From positions 1 to 64,000 of the forward strand of contig CAYVJA010000002.1 in assembly GCA_964451605.1 (NCBI GenBank): a DNA stretch of 64,000 nt. Direction: 5' to 3'. Below, piece after piece: positions 9,756 to 18,546 of this stretch (its first letter is position 1; each line of letters starts with the position of its first letter). The notes under the pieces were generated by a model that was given only the letters and a program-made list of their open reading frames with translations, was not told where the DNA came from and ran no database searches. A program made the position numbers and the translations under genes. This DNA comes from JAQVSH01 sp964451605 (GTDB lineage: Bacteria; Bacteroidota; Bacteroidia; Bacteroidales; UBA4181).

Positions 9756-11209
9756 TTTCGGAACAATTTAGCCAACAGGTCATCGATGCTTCGGTTCAGA
9801 TCGGCTGAGAGGTGCAACGCATAGACGGGCCAACCGAAGAGCAGGGTAAAAAGTATACTCCGCATCGCGATATCGGCAATCCAGTGAAACAGCGGAGGAA
9901 TAAGACCCGACAACAGCACGCATACCAGCGTAAGTGCCATTATACCCAAATCGGCCGGAGCAAAGGGGTGAATCCGGAAAAAACGCCAGACAAACCAACT
10001 TCGGATGCCATTGTAGAGAAGTAGCGTAAGGGTGGTAGCCATGGCTGCACCCACCATCCCGTAGAGGGGGATAAGCCAGAAATTGGTCACGATGGTTAAC
10101 CCTATCAGCAGCAGATTGGCCACCATGTCGTAACGGTATCGTTTGGAGTTAATCAGAATCATGCCGTTTATGCCGGTATAGAGCGTGCCCAGCTGTCCCA
10201 GTGCCAGTAAGAGGAATACCGGTTTCCCCTGTCGATAGCTGTCGGGCATTACACAATAGAGCGAGTCGAGATTGATCCAGAGCATCAGGAAGAGGTAACA
10301 GCCCACAATCAACAAGATAAGAGTAGTTTGCCGATATATTTTCGAGAGCTCTTCGCGGTTTCGATTTTTGCTGTGCAGAGAAACATCGGGTTGAACAATA
10401 CGGGTGATTGCCCGGTAGGGCATCATCAGAAGGCTAACGAAATAGGAGGTGGTGGTGTAAATTCCCGTCTGTTTCAGCCCTGCCGCACCCCCCAGACTGG
10501 CCAACATAATCTGGTCGATAGCCGTAAAGGAGAAGTTGCTGAGGCCATTCAGCAGCGAGATGAGGCCATAGGGCATGGCAATCCGGTAGAGCCGGTTTCG
10601 GAAGGCGTTCCTGACCGGTTGGAGGTATGCCAGCCGTTTTCGCAACATATAGAGTAAGAGCAGGAAAGCCGGCATACACTGGAAAAAGATATAAAGCCCC
10701 ACGAAATTGTGAAAATCGACCCATCCCAGTGCAAATGCCAGTACAGCAACCAGATTCGAAATCCGAAGCAAAATATCGGAGACAAATGCCGAGAAGATGT
10801 TCTTCCCGAACATCCTCAGATACATATCGAATATGTTGAAGAATGCCGTGCTGAGAATAACCGGAATCAGATAGAGGTAGTAGGCACCTAATAGGGGTGA
10901 TTCGGTGTAATGGGAGAGAATTTGATCACGGAAGCCCAGTAAGAGTAGTGCACAGAGCAGAAAGCCGATAGACGTGAAGAAGAGGCTCCAGAAGAGCAGC
11001 CCGTTATTCTTGTTGTCGGGTGTTTTCAGAAACGGGAAAAACCGACCTATCACCAATGGGCTGCCCAGATTGGCTCCCTGTGCAAAAAGCGCGGCTACAT
11101 TTACAAGCAGATTTACCAGCCCGAGTTGTTCTTCGGTGAGTATATTGGTAAATATCAGGATCTTGTTTAGATATCCGATTGCGGCTCCCGTATAGGAGAT
11201 AACCGATAG
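9752..11209 (-). CDS. Polysaccharide flippase (Wzx/MATE-like), 5' end lost in an N gap
   Basis: Multi-spanning membrane protein with about a dozen hydrophobic segments, typical of lipid-linked oligosaccharide flippases. The frame runs without a stop from 9752 up to the gap edge at 11209. The N-terminal portion reads SVISYTGAAIGYLNKILIFT, TEEQLGLVNLLVN and GANLGSPLVIGRFFPFLK. A TTG at 11056 is therefore not the start. Some 20-30 N-terminal residues are missing in the gap. It sits at the edge of the polysaccharide cluster and overlaps radA downstream. Confidence 0.9.
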   Translation of the reverse strand, partial: LSVISYTGAAIGYLNKILIFTNILTEEQLGLVNLLVNVAALFAQGANLGSPLVIGRFFPFLKTPDNKNNGLLFWSLFFTSIGFLLCALLLLGFRDQILSHYTESPLLGAYYLYLIPVILSTAFFNIFDMYLRMFGKNIFSAFVSDILLRISNLVAVLAFALGWVDFHNFVGLYIFFQCMPAFLLLLYMLRKRLAYLQPVRNAFRNRLYRIAMPYGLISLLNGLSNFSFTAIDQIMLASLGGAAGLKQTGIYTTTSYFVSLLMMPYRAITRIVQPDVSLHSKNRNREELSKIYRQTTLILLIVGCYLFLMLWINLDSLYCVMPDSYRQGKPVFLLLALGQLGTLYTGINGMILINSKRYRYDMVANLLLIGLTIVTNFWLIPLYGMVGAAMATTLTLLLYNGIRSWFVWRFFRIHPFAPADLGIMALTLVCVLLSGLIPPLFHWIADIAMRSILFTLLFGWPVYALHLSADLNRSIDDLLAKLFRK

Positions 11210-11219
11210 NNNNNNNNNN
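11210..11219. other. Assembly gap (10 N) at the flippase 5' end
   Basis: Exactly ten N, evidently a placeholder length. It separates the native flippase coding sequence from a short GC-rich stretch of different origin. Confidence 0.98.
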
Positions 11220-11339
11220 CGCCTTGATCACGCCCAGGGCCGCGTCCAGAATGACGGCGTTGGTGATGACCGTATCCATGGCCCCTTCAGCGTTGCCGCG
11301 CTGGCTCTGGCCCATGCCGTCGCGGATGACCTTGCCCAT
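11220..11339 (-). pseudogene. ureC: Urease alpha-subunit (ureC) fragment, probable assembly chimera
   Basis: The minus strand encodes about 40 residues reading MGKVIRDGMGQSQ, then AEGAMDTVITNAVILD, ending ALGVIKA at the gap. This matches the conserved early region of urease alpha subunits (usual form GKVIRDGMGQSQ, AEGAVDTVITNALI, GIVKADIG). The stretch is distinctly GC-rich compared with its neighbours. There is no urease gene or nickel accessory gene around it. It lies exactly where the flippase start and an intergenic promoter region should be. I infer foreign sequence joined in scaffolding rather than a resident gene. Confidence 0.75.
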
Positions 11340-11367
11340 AGATGGTGGCGCTTAATCAAAAATAACT

Positions 11368-11375
11368 TACCTTTG
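11368..11375 (+). promoter_or_regulatory. -7 box upstream of the polysaccharide cluster
   Basis: TACCTTTG, a perfect TAnnTTTG match, about 80 bp before the chosen FkbM start. The expected -33 position falls close to the chimeric segment and no TTG is seen there. Confidence 0.4.
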
Positions 11376-11456
11376 TTTTGGCTGTCCGGGCGCAGGATTT
11401 TTCGTGTGGCCCGGTGTCAAATATCGACTTTTTTTTCGCTTTTATCAAATGCCCTT

Positions 11457-12290
11457 ATGATTTGCTCGCTACTCTCTTTTCTGACAGCCGTTTTACACAG
11501 AATCCTGCCCGAGAAAATCCGGTTTGCCCTTGCCGCACGTCTGGTGGGGAAATATCGGTTTTCTTATATTATTGAAGATTCGCTGGGGATTCTTTCTAAG
11601 CGGTTGCCTGAAGATAACTTTGCATTTATGGTAAAAACGGGTCAGTCGTGCGATGCGGTGGAGATGATGGAGCAGCTCACCCCCTTACTTACCCCCGGTT
11701 CGGTCTGTTTTGATATCGGGGCCAACATCGGGATTACTACGGTTTGGATGGCCCGGCATACCGGAAAGGTCTATGCTTTCGAACCCGAACCTTCCAATCA
11801 GGCTCGTTTCCGCGACCATATGCGATTAAACCGGGTTGACAATGCGGTACTCGAACCTTGTGCTGTTTCCGACCATGAAGGAGAGGCCACTTTTCACCTC
11901 ACCCAGTCGTATGGTCACCATTCACTGGGTGAAGTGCGTACTTCGCCCATCACGGGGCATATCACCGTACCGCTGATCAAGATAGATGCTTACTGTGAAA
12001 AAGAGAAGATAGACCACATCCGCTTTATGAAGATCGATGTGGAGGGTTTCGAACTGGAGGTGTTGCGCGGAGCAGAGCAGATGTTGCGCCGGCAGAGAAT
12101 CGATCTGGTGGTTTTTGAGGTTAGCCCGGATATTCTGTCGGCTCTCTCCAGGAAGGCTGCCGGATTGTATGATTTCCTTACTGATTTGGGGTATGGCGTA
12201 TGTCGGCTCAACCGCGAACCTGTTACCCGCGAGCAATTTGTTTCGCTTCGGAATAATGCCGATTTTCTTGCCCTCCCCAATCGGTCGTAG
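11457..12290 (+). CDS. FkbM-family methyltransferase
   Basis: SAM-dependent methyltransferase of the FkbM family, often found in surface-glycan clusters where it O-methylates sugars. The SAM-binding motif is VCFDIGANIGITTVWMA, followed by YAFEPEPSNQARF and the KIDVEGFELEVLRGA motif typical of the family. I start at ATG 11457. The longer frame begins with a TTG at 11373 that lies inside a promoter-like TACCTTTG. The first 35 residues are hydrophobic. The next gene begins 26 bp downstream. Confidence 0.88.
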   Translation: MICSLLSFLTAVLHRILPEKIRFALAARLVGKYRFSYIIEDSLGILSKRLPEDNFAFMVKTGQSCDAVEMMEQLTPLLTPGSVCFDIGANIGITTVWMARHTGKVYAFEPEPSNQARFRDHMRLNRVDNAVLEPCAVSDHEGEATFHLTQSYGHHSLGEVRTSPITGHITVPLIKIDAYCEKEKIDHIRFMKIDVEGFELEVLRGAEQMLRRQRIDLVVFEVSPDILSALSRKAAGLYDFLTDLGYGVCRLNREPVTREQFVSLRNNADFLALPNRS

Positions 12291-12316
12291 GGCAAGTCAC
12301 CTTAGAATAGTGCAAA

Positions 12317-13690
12317 ATGGAAAGGGCTTCTGCCATATTATCAACCGACTGGCTGGCATCGAAGCCTCTGTTCTATCATGAAAAGAGCGGAGCAATGAGC
12401 GAAAACATCTGGGATGTGATCGATTTTGGCTCTTTCGAATTCCATCCCGAAGGGTTGGCCCGTTATCTGGAGTATGGCTATTCGGTTTTTGAACAGACCC
12501 CTGTACGACATGTTCGCTTTTTACCCCCCAATGCCCGTTGCCACGTGACAGAGTCGGGTGCGCTTCAGATAGAGCGGCTTCCCGATCCGGTTATCGACCA
12601 ACTGCATACCCCTTCGAAGGTTTCGGATGTGGTGGAAACCATGAAAGCCAGCGTGCGGCAATGGGAGGCCTCTACGGATTCGCCCCTGGTTTTACCCCTC
12701 AGCGGAGGGCTTGACTCCCGCTTTCTCCTTTGGCTGCTTAACAATAAATCGCGGGTACGTGCCTTTACCTATGGGGGTGCGCCCCGTCAGGATCAGTCGC
12801 ACGAAGTGGTGATGGCCGGGGCTTTGTCGAAGATTGCCGGTATTTCCTGGCAACATATTGAGTTAGGCGCCTTTCACCGCTTCCTGGAACCCTGGATTGA
12901 TCTTTTCGGGCCCGCCACACATGCGCATGGCATGTACCAGATGGAGTTTTACGACCGGATTTTGCAGCAAATTCCTGCAGGGGCCCCTCTGTTGAGTGGA
13001 ATTATTGGCGATGCCTGGGCCGGAAGCGTGGTGATTCCGCCCATCCATCATCCATCAGGCCTCCCGCTTCTGGGCTATTCGCACGGGATGCATGCCAATC
13101 CCTCTCGCTCCCTGCTCCGTCACAACGGCGAGCTGGCCGAGGCCCACTTTACTGCCGAACGCGAAAAGTTGCGCGATCCGCTCTACCGGGTAGTGGCAGC
13201 CATGCGCTACAAGATGATGTTACTCAGGTATCTGCTTGAAGTGCCACGTGCCATGGGATACCAACCCTGGACCCCATTCCTCGACAGCAAAACGGCCCTT
13301 CTTATGCTGAACCTTCCCGCTTCGCTCAGGGCTGACAGAAAATGGCAGCGCGATCTCTTCGAGGCTGAAGGGCTGGCCTTAGAAAAGATGACACTCTCCT
13401 TTTCCAGGGCAAATACACTCAATTCGCAGGCTATTGCCATATTGCCTCCTCCCCGGTTGCGTGTCGATCTTTTGCGCGAAATTATTAAGCCTTCTTATGT
13501 GGAGTGGATAAACCGCACTCTTCCGGCAGATGGACCTTTTGTCTCTCTCTATCACCGGGTCCTCTCCACTCCAAAGATTAAAGGTGTGATGAAATGTTTA
13601 GGTTGTCGTAATTACCAATCGGAGGCCTATGCTGCCTATCTCACCTTAAAGCCACTTGAACAACTCATCGAAAAAAGGAATCAGGCATGA
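12317..13690 (+). CDS. Asparagine synthase-like protein without a glutaminase nucleophile
   Basis: 457 aa with the ATP-pyrophosphatase motif LPLSGGLDSRF near residue 133 of the asparagine synthase C-terminal domain. The N-terminal part resembles only the tail of a class II glutamine amidotransferase (DWLASKPLFYH corresponds to the usual G-KPL-Y segment). The start lacks the catalytic Cys2 and most of that domain. It could use ammonia or a partner glutaminase to amidate a sugar acid or lipid-linked intermediate. That role is inferred from its place between FkbM and CapA. The stop overlaps the capA start by 4 bp. Confidence 0.85.
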   Translation: MERASAILSTDWLASKPLFYHEKSGAMSENIWDVIDFGSFEFHPEGLARYLEYGYSVFEQTPVRHVRFLPPNARCHVTESGALQIERLPDPVIDQLHTPSKVSDVVETMKASVRQWEASTDSPLVLPLSGGLDSRFLLWLLNNKSRVRAFTYGGAPRQDQSHEVVMAGALSKIAGISWQHIELGAFHRFLEPWIDLFGPATHAHGMYQMEFYDRILQQIPAGAPLLSGIIGDAWAGSVVIPPIHHPSGLPLLGYSHGMHANPSRSLLRHNGELAEAHFTAEREKLRDPLYRVVAAMRYKMMLLRYLLEVPRAMGYQPWTPFLDSKTALLMLNLPASLRADRKWQRDLFEAEGLALEKMTLSFSRANTLNSQAIAILPPPRLRVDLLREIIKPSYVEWINRTLPADGPFVSLYHRVLSTPKIKGVMKCLGCRNYQSEAYAAYLTLKPLEQLIEKRNQA

Positions 13691-14796
13691 GTCATCCATG
13701 GAAAGCCTTTTTTGCCGGAGATATTCTCCTCACTCCCGGTTCGGAGCCCCCTCTGTGCTCTGAGTCCCTCCTCACACACCTGCGTGAAGCCCGTTTTGCC
13801 TCCTGCAATTTCGAGGGGGCTGTCGAGGGAGCCGGAAGACTTTCGGTAAAAGCCGGCCCTCATCTGGCTATTTCGGCAGCGGCTCCTTCCTGGCTGGAGG
13901 AACAGGGCTTTAATGTGATCAATCTGGCCAATAATCATCTCTACGATTTCGGTAGCGAGGGGGTGCAGGCCACCCTTTCGGCCTTCGAAAAGGCGCTGAC
14001 CCTGGGAGCAGGGCTCACCTTTGCAGAGGCCAACCGCTTGCGGGTAACGGAAGCAGGGCCGGTTCGTGTGGGATGGCTCTCCTTTGGGGAGGCCGAGTTT
14101 GGGGCCTGGATTGAGGCCGACCGCTCACCCGGAGCATTTGCCTGGGTGAATCATCCTGATGTCGACACCTCTGTTCAGGAGGCAAAACAGCAGGTCGATC
14201 TGCTCATTGTACAGGTACATGCCGGTGTAGAGCATACCCCGGTTCCGCTGCCTGAATGGAGAGAACGGTTCAAAACCTTGGCCCGAATGGGTGCTGATGT
14301 GGTGATTGGTTCGCATCCGCATGTGGCACAGGGGTTTGAATACTATCAGGGCGTTCCGCTTTTTTACAGCCTGGGAAATCTCTATTTCAACCGTAACTTC
14401 TCCGAAGGCAACGGTATGGCCGTTACACTTACCTTCGACGGGAAAACGCTAAAAACCATTGAAACCTTCGGGATTGAGGCCACAGAGGGACGTATCGGAT
14501 TGATGAACCCCTCTCTGTGGGAGGCGGAGTGGAGCCGCTTGTGCGCACTGCTGCAGGAGCCGCTCTATACCCAAACGGTCGACGCGATGGTACGGGAGTT
14601 GTGGGAAACCCGCTACAGGCACCATTATGAGCGGGCCTCGAACGGGATTACCCGATACTCACTCCTGGAAATTGCCAAACACTGCAAGAATCTGCTTTTG
14701 CGCAAGGGAATGAATCTCCCGCTTTTGCAGCACAATATCCGTATAGAAAGCCATTACTGGGCGGTTAGGCGTGCCCTGGAACGAATGTTGGAATAG
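13687..14796 (+). CDS. capA: CapA-family protein (calcineurin-like metallophosphatase fold)
   Basis: Resembles CapA/PgsA proteins of poly-gamma-glutamate and capsule loci. Metal-binding motifs are visible: FAGDILLTPG at the N-terminus, LANNHLYDFG near residue 78, VQVHAGVEH, and GSHPHVAQG near residue 215. There is no obvious signal peptide, so it may act in the cytoplasm, unlike classical PgsA. It is translationally coupled to the asparagine-synthase-like gene (ATGA overlap), and a glycosyltransferase follows 2 bp downstream. Its substrate in this cluster is unknown. Confidence 0.9.
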   Translation: MSHPWKAFFAGDILLTPGSEPPLCSESLLTHLREARFASCNFEGAVEGAGRLSVKAGPHLAISAAAPSWLEEQGFNVINLANNHLYDFGSEGVQATLSAFEKALTLGAGLTFAEANRLRVTEAGPVRVGWLSFGEAEFGAWIEADRSPGAFAWVNHPDVDTSVQEAKQQVDLLIVQVHAGVEHTPVPLPEWRERFKTLARMGADVVIGSHPHVAQGFEYYQGVPLFYSLGNLYFNRNFSEGNGMAVTLTFDGKTLKTIETFGIEATEGRIGLMNPSLWEAEWSRLCALLQEPLYTQTVDAMVRELWETRYRHHYERASNGITRYSLLEIAKHCKNLLLRKGMNLPLLQHNIRIESHYWAVRRALERMLE

Positions 14797-14798
14797 CC

Positions 14799-15753
14799 AT
14801 GTCCTCTATGCCTCAACCCTCCGATTCGTATGCACCGGTTGCGCTTTTTGTCTACCGCAGGCTTTCGCATACCCGCAGGACTGTTGAGGCTCTGCTGAAA
14901 AACGAGGGAGCGGCTCAATCGCATCTTTTTCTCTTTTCCGATGGGGCTGCCTCCCCGGAAATCGAGCCGGAGGTAAAGGCTGTGCGCGAATACGCGGCTT
15001 CCATTACCGGTTTTATTCGCGTCACGCTGATTTGTCGTGACCGGAATATGGGGCTGGCGGCCAATATCATTTCGGGCGTTTCGGAGATACTGGAAGGTCA
15101 CCCGACAGTGATTGTTGTGGAAGACGATTTGGAGACTTCGCCCTGGTTTCTTACCTTCATGAACCAGGCACTGACCCGTTTTGCCGACGATTTGCGGATA
15201 GGGCATGTGCATGGATATATGTACCCGGTTGAACCTCTTCCCGATGTGGTAGTTACCCGTTGGGTGGGCTCCTGGGGTTGGGGCACCTGGGCAAGGGCCT
15301 GGCAGTTCTTTGAACCCGACGGCGAGCTTTTGCTCCGATGTTTGATGAGGGAGAGAAAGCAGAAGGCCTTCGATCTGGGTGGACGTTTTACCCGAATGCT
15401 CCGACAGCAGGTAGAGGGTAAGAACAACTCCTGGGCCATTCGCTGGTATGCTTCGCTTTTTATGCGGGGTATGTTTGCGGTAAATGCGGGTCGTTCGCTG
15501 GTACGCAATATTGGTAACGACAACTCCGGAACCCATTCAAAGGCAGATGCCTGTTACGATGTGGTTCCTTCGGCCTCACCACTCTCCTTTGAGTGGCTGG
15601 ATAAGGCGTTGGCGGCACGCCCCTCCGGGCAGCCCGAAACCGCCGAATCACGCCGGCTCATTGCTCGATACCACCATTCGGTGTACGGTATCGCGNNNNN
15701 NNNNNATTAAACGACGGTTATACAGAGTATTCGAAAAACGGTTACGCGTATGA
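14799..15753 (+). CDS. GT-A type glycosyltransferase, interrupted by an N gap near its 3' end
   Basis: N-terminal APVALFVYRRLSHTRRTVEA resembles nucleotide-sugar transferases of the GT2-like superfamily. VIVVEDDLETSPWFL supplies the acidic metal-binding motif, and WVGSWGWGTWARAW follows as in related O-antigen transferases. Ten N at 15696-15705 break the frame. After the gap a basic tail (IKRRLYRVFEKRLRV, stop at 15751-15753) continues in another frame. This is explained if the true gap length is not ten. The stop overlaps the next ATG by 4 bp, consistent with one continuous gene. Confidence 0.87.
15696..15705. other. Assembly gap (10 N) inside a glycosyltransferase gene
   Basis: Placeholder gap. 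The reading frame on the right differs from that on the left, so the real missing length is probably not ten. Confidence 0.98.
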
Positions 15754-17048
15754 AGGTATTACTGTTAAGTACGTCACTCCGGCAGGGTGGTGCAGCCATA
15801 GCCTGTTTCCGGTTGTGGCAGGCGTTGCGTAAGGCAGGTCTTGCCTGCGGACTTTTGGTACGCGACGGAAAGGCTGCCGACTTGTCCGACCCTTCTGTTA
15901 CGCTATTGTCTTTGAACCCCTTTGCCAGGTATAGAGGGCGATGGGCCTTTCTGTGGGAACGACTCACCATCTGGATGGCCAATGGCGGTTCCAGAAAAAA
16001 TCTCTTCGCGGTTTCGTTGGCCAATACCGGCGTGCCGGTTGCCTCTCATCCCGAAGTGGCATCTGCCGACATCATTCATCTCCACTGGGTGCAACAGGGA
16101 TTTCTCTCATTGGCAGAGATTGCCCGTCTCCAGAATACCGGGAAGCCCATTGTCTGGACGCTCCACGATATGTGGGCCTTTACAGGCATCTGTCACTATG
16201 CCGGGGCTTGCGACCGATATACCCGCCAATGCAGAAAGTGTCCGCAACTGCGTAACCCTTCTGCAACCGATATATCGCATAAACGCTTTCTGGAGAAGTC
16301 CCAAACCATCGACTTCTCAAAGATTGTCTTTGTGGGCTGCAGTGAATGGATTGCCCAGAAGGCACGCGAAAGCACTCTGCTTCGGGAGAGCCGGGTGGTA
16401 ACCATTCCCAACCCCGTTAATACCGATCTCTTTGCGCCGATGAGCAGGGAGGCGGCTCGTGCACAACTGGAGATTAAAGCCACCAACAAAGTGATTCTGT
16501 TTGGCGCAGCCAAAGTTACCGACAGCCGGAAGGGTATACATTACTTCCTGGAGGCGTGCAAGATTCTCTTTTTTCGCCAATCGGTTTCGGCCGCCGAGAT
16601 CACAGTACTCTTTTTTGGAAACGACGAACCCACCCTTTCGAGCCGAATTCCATTCCCTTCGGTTCACCTGCAATACCTGCACAGTGAAGCCGACCTGGCA
16701 GCCATGTATGCTGCTGCCGATCTCTTTGTCATTCCCTCTATCGAAGACAATCTGCCCAACACCGTTGTCGAAGCCCTTGCCTGCGGTACCCCTGTAGCCG
16801 GTTTTGCCACCGGAGGAATCACCTCCATGATAGAGCCGGGAAAGAACGGAGAGCTGGCCACTCCGGGAAGTGCCCACGACCTGGCCATGGCCATTTATAA
16901 AGTGCTTTTTGCCTCCGATCCGCTGATTCTGAGTCGGGGAGCCCGTCATTCGGCCCTTGCGAAATTCAGGGAGGATGTGGTGGCTGCGCAGTATAAAGCT
17001 TTATATAGTAGCTTGCTTCATAAACCCGGAGAGATCTATGACAAATAG
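15750..17048 (+). CDS. Glycosyltransferase family 4
   Basis: GT-B fold retaining glycosyltransferase, 432 aa. The N-terminus MKVLLLSTSLRQGGAA is the usual GT4 opening with a glycine loop. WTLHDMWAFTGICHYAG and the cysteine-rich C-x-KCPQL segment are typical of WcaC-like members. The C-terminal donor-binding motif is PSIEDNLPNTVVEALACGTP (E-x7-E type), followed by GGI. It probably adds a sugar to the lipid-linked repeat unit on the cytoplasmic face of the membrane. It overlaps its neighbours at both ends, so it is within an operon. Confidence 0.93.
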   Translation: MKVLLLSTSLRQGGAAIACFRLWQALRKAGLACGLLVRDGKAADLSDPSVTLLSLNPFARYRGRWAFLWERLTIWMANGGSRKNLFAVSLANTGVPVASHPEVASADIIHLHWVQQGFLSLAEIARLQNTGKPIVWTLHDMWAFTGICHYAGACDRYTRQCRKCPQLRNPSATDISHKRFLEKSQTIDFSKIVFVGCSEWIAQKARESTLLRESRVVTIPNPVNTDLFAPMSREAARAQLEIKATNKVILFGAAKVTDSRKGIHYFLEACKILFFRQSVSAAEITVLFFGNDEPTLSSRIPFPSVHLQYLHSEADLAAMYAAADLFVIPSIEDNLPNTVVEALACGTPVAGFATGGITSMIEPGKNGELATPGSAHDLAMAIYKVLFASDPLILSRGARHSALAKFREDVVAAQYKALYSSLLHKPGEIYDK

Positions 17049-18546
17049 CAACTCGCTCACCGACAGAGCTTTTTGGGCTCATTACTGGTGTAATTACCGC
17101 CCCCGGCCTGTAGCCCCTGTGCTCCATTACGACAAATACCTGCTACAGGTGCCTGAAGGTTCGCGGTTTATTGAAATTGGCGGTTTTCCCGGCGAACACG
17201 CCCTTCGTTTTCGAAAAATGCGTCAATGCGAGGTTTCCCTGCTCGACTTCTACATTGACCCGGAGATAGTACATGCCTTGGAGCAGGTAAACGGGGTAGA
17301 ATGCGGAACCATCCATACCATAGAATCCGATTTTTTTACTGCCTATCCCGACACGCTGTTCGATGTGGTCTTTTCGGATGGGTTTATAGAACATTTCGAA
17401 GATACAGCGGCAGTGGTGGCCCGCCACACAGATCTATTGACGCCCGGAGGCACCCTGTTGTTGATTGTCCCTAATCTTTTGGGAATTAACGGTTGGGTAC
17501 AAAAATGGTTCGATCCGGCCAACCTGGCCATTCATAACCTTGGGTGCATGAAACCCCGTTTCCTTCGGTTCCTTCTTGCTGACCTTCCACTTACCGGGTG
17601 CGAAGTGGTTTACAGCGGGAAGCCCATGGTTTGGCTCGAAAAACGTCCGGGAAGAGTGGCCGCTCTAAAACGTGTACTGGTGAAAATGTTGAGCATGGCA
17701 ATCAAGATTTTCCCCCGGAATAATCGCTTCTTCTCCCCCTATATCATTGTCTCTGCCAAAAAAAAAGGCAGTGTAGCAACCCTCCGAAGCATGAATACCC
17801 CTCTCATCTCTGTTATTACGGTGGTTTACAATGCCGTTTCGCTCATGCAACGAACCATTGAGAGCGTGGTTTCGCAAGATTATGCCCATCTGGAGTATAT
17901 CATAGTAGATGGTGCATCGACCGATGGCACACGGGAGATGATTGCCTCGTATGGCAGTTCCGTTTCGCAATGGGTCAGCGAGCCCGACAAAGGGATCTAC
18001 GATGCCATGAATAAGGGATTGGCTATGGCACGGGGCCATTACGTCTGGTTTTTGAATGCCGGCGATACCCTCCCGGACCCTCATACCGTTACTGCGTTGG
18101 TGGCCACCCTTCCTTCCGATGAGTTACCCTCTGTGATGTATGGAGAGACCCTGATTTGCGACGGAGAGGGGAGGATAGTGGGGCCCCGGCGGAAAAGGGC
18201 CCCGGAGAAGCTTACATGGCGCAGTTTCCGCCAGGGAATGGTGGTGTGTCATCAGGCCATACTGGTTGAACGCAAGTTGGCAGCTCCCTACAACCTGAGC
18301 TATCGCATATCGGCCGATTTTGCCTGGGTGCTCTCAGCCCTGAAAAAGAGCCACTCTGTCCATAACAGTAAAATGGTGCTGGCCCACTACATGCAAGAGG
18401 GGCTGTCGCGCCGAAACATACTGTTGTCGCTTCGTGAGAGGGCTGGCATCATGGCCGGTTACTATGGCTGGCCCTCCGTAGTATGGAACCATCTGTTGAT
18501 GATTCCCCGGTTCCTAGCCTTCCGGCTGAGGTTCGGCCGGTTTTAG
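17038..18546 (+). CDS. Methyltransferase-GT2 glycosyltransferase fusion
   Basis: About 502 aa from the ATG at 17038, overlapping the GT4 stop by 11 bp. Residues 1-240 form a class I SAM methyltransferase (FIEIGGFPGEHALRF; VVFSDGFIEHFED; LTPGGTLLLIVPN). Residues 252-480 form a WcaE-like GT2 domain (ISVITVVYNAVSLMQRTIES; IIVDGASTDGT; SEPDKGIYDAMNKG; FLNAGDTLPD). The two are joined across a run of nine A at 17758-17766. With eight A the methyltransferase would stop at 17774-17776 and the GT2 could start at ATG 17791. A genuine fusion and an indel are both possible. The 3' end overlaps yfhO by 33 bp, tail to tail. Confidence 0.85.
   Translation: MTNSNSLTDRAFWAHYWCNYRPRPVAPVLHYDKYLLQVPEGSRFIEIGGFPGEHALRFRKMRQCEVSLLDFYIDPEIVHALEQVNGVECGTIHTIESDFFTAYPDTLFDVVFSDGFIEHFEDTAAVVARHTDLLTPGGTLLLIVPNLLGINGWVQKWFDPANLAIHNLGCMKPRFLRFLLADLPLTGCEVVYSGKPMVWLEKRPGRVAALKRVLVKMLSMAIKIFPRNNRFFSPYIIVSAKKKGSVATLRSMNTPLISVITVVYNAVSLMQRTIESVVSQDYAHLEYIIVDGASTDGTREMIASYGSSVSQWVSEPDKGIYDAMNKGLAMARGHYVWFLNAGDTLPDPHTVTALVATLPSDELPSVMYGETLICDGEGRIVGPRRKRAPEKLTWRSFRQGMVVCHQAILVERKLAAPYNLSYRISADFAWVLSALKKSHSVHNSKMVLAHYMQEGLSRRNILLSLRERAGIMAGYYGWPSVVWNHLLMIPRFLAFRLRFGRF

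Noticed and set aside
11004..11339. A single open frame joining the urease fragment to sequence left of the gap
   Set aside because: It only arises by reading through the ten N; the left part is an out-of-frame reading of the flippase.
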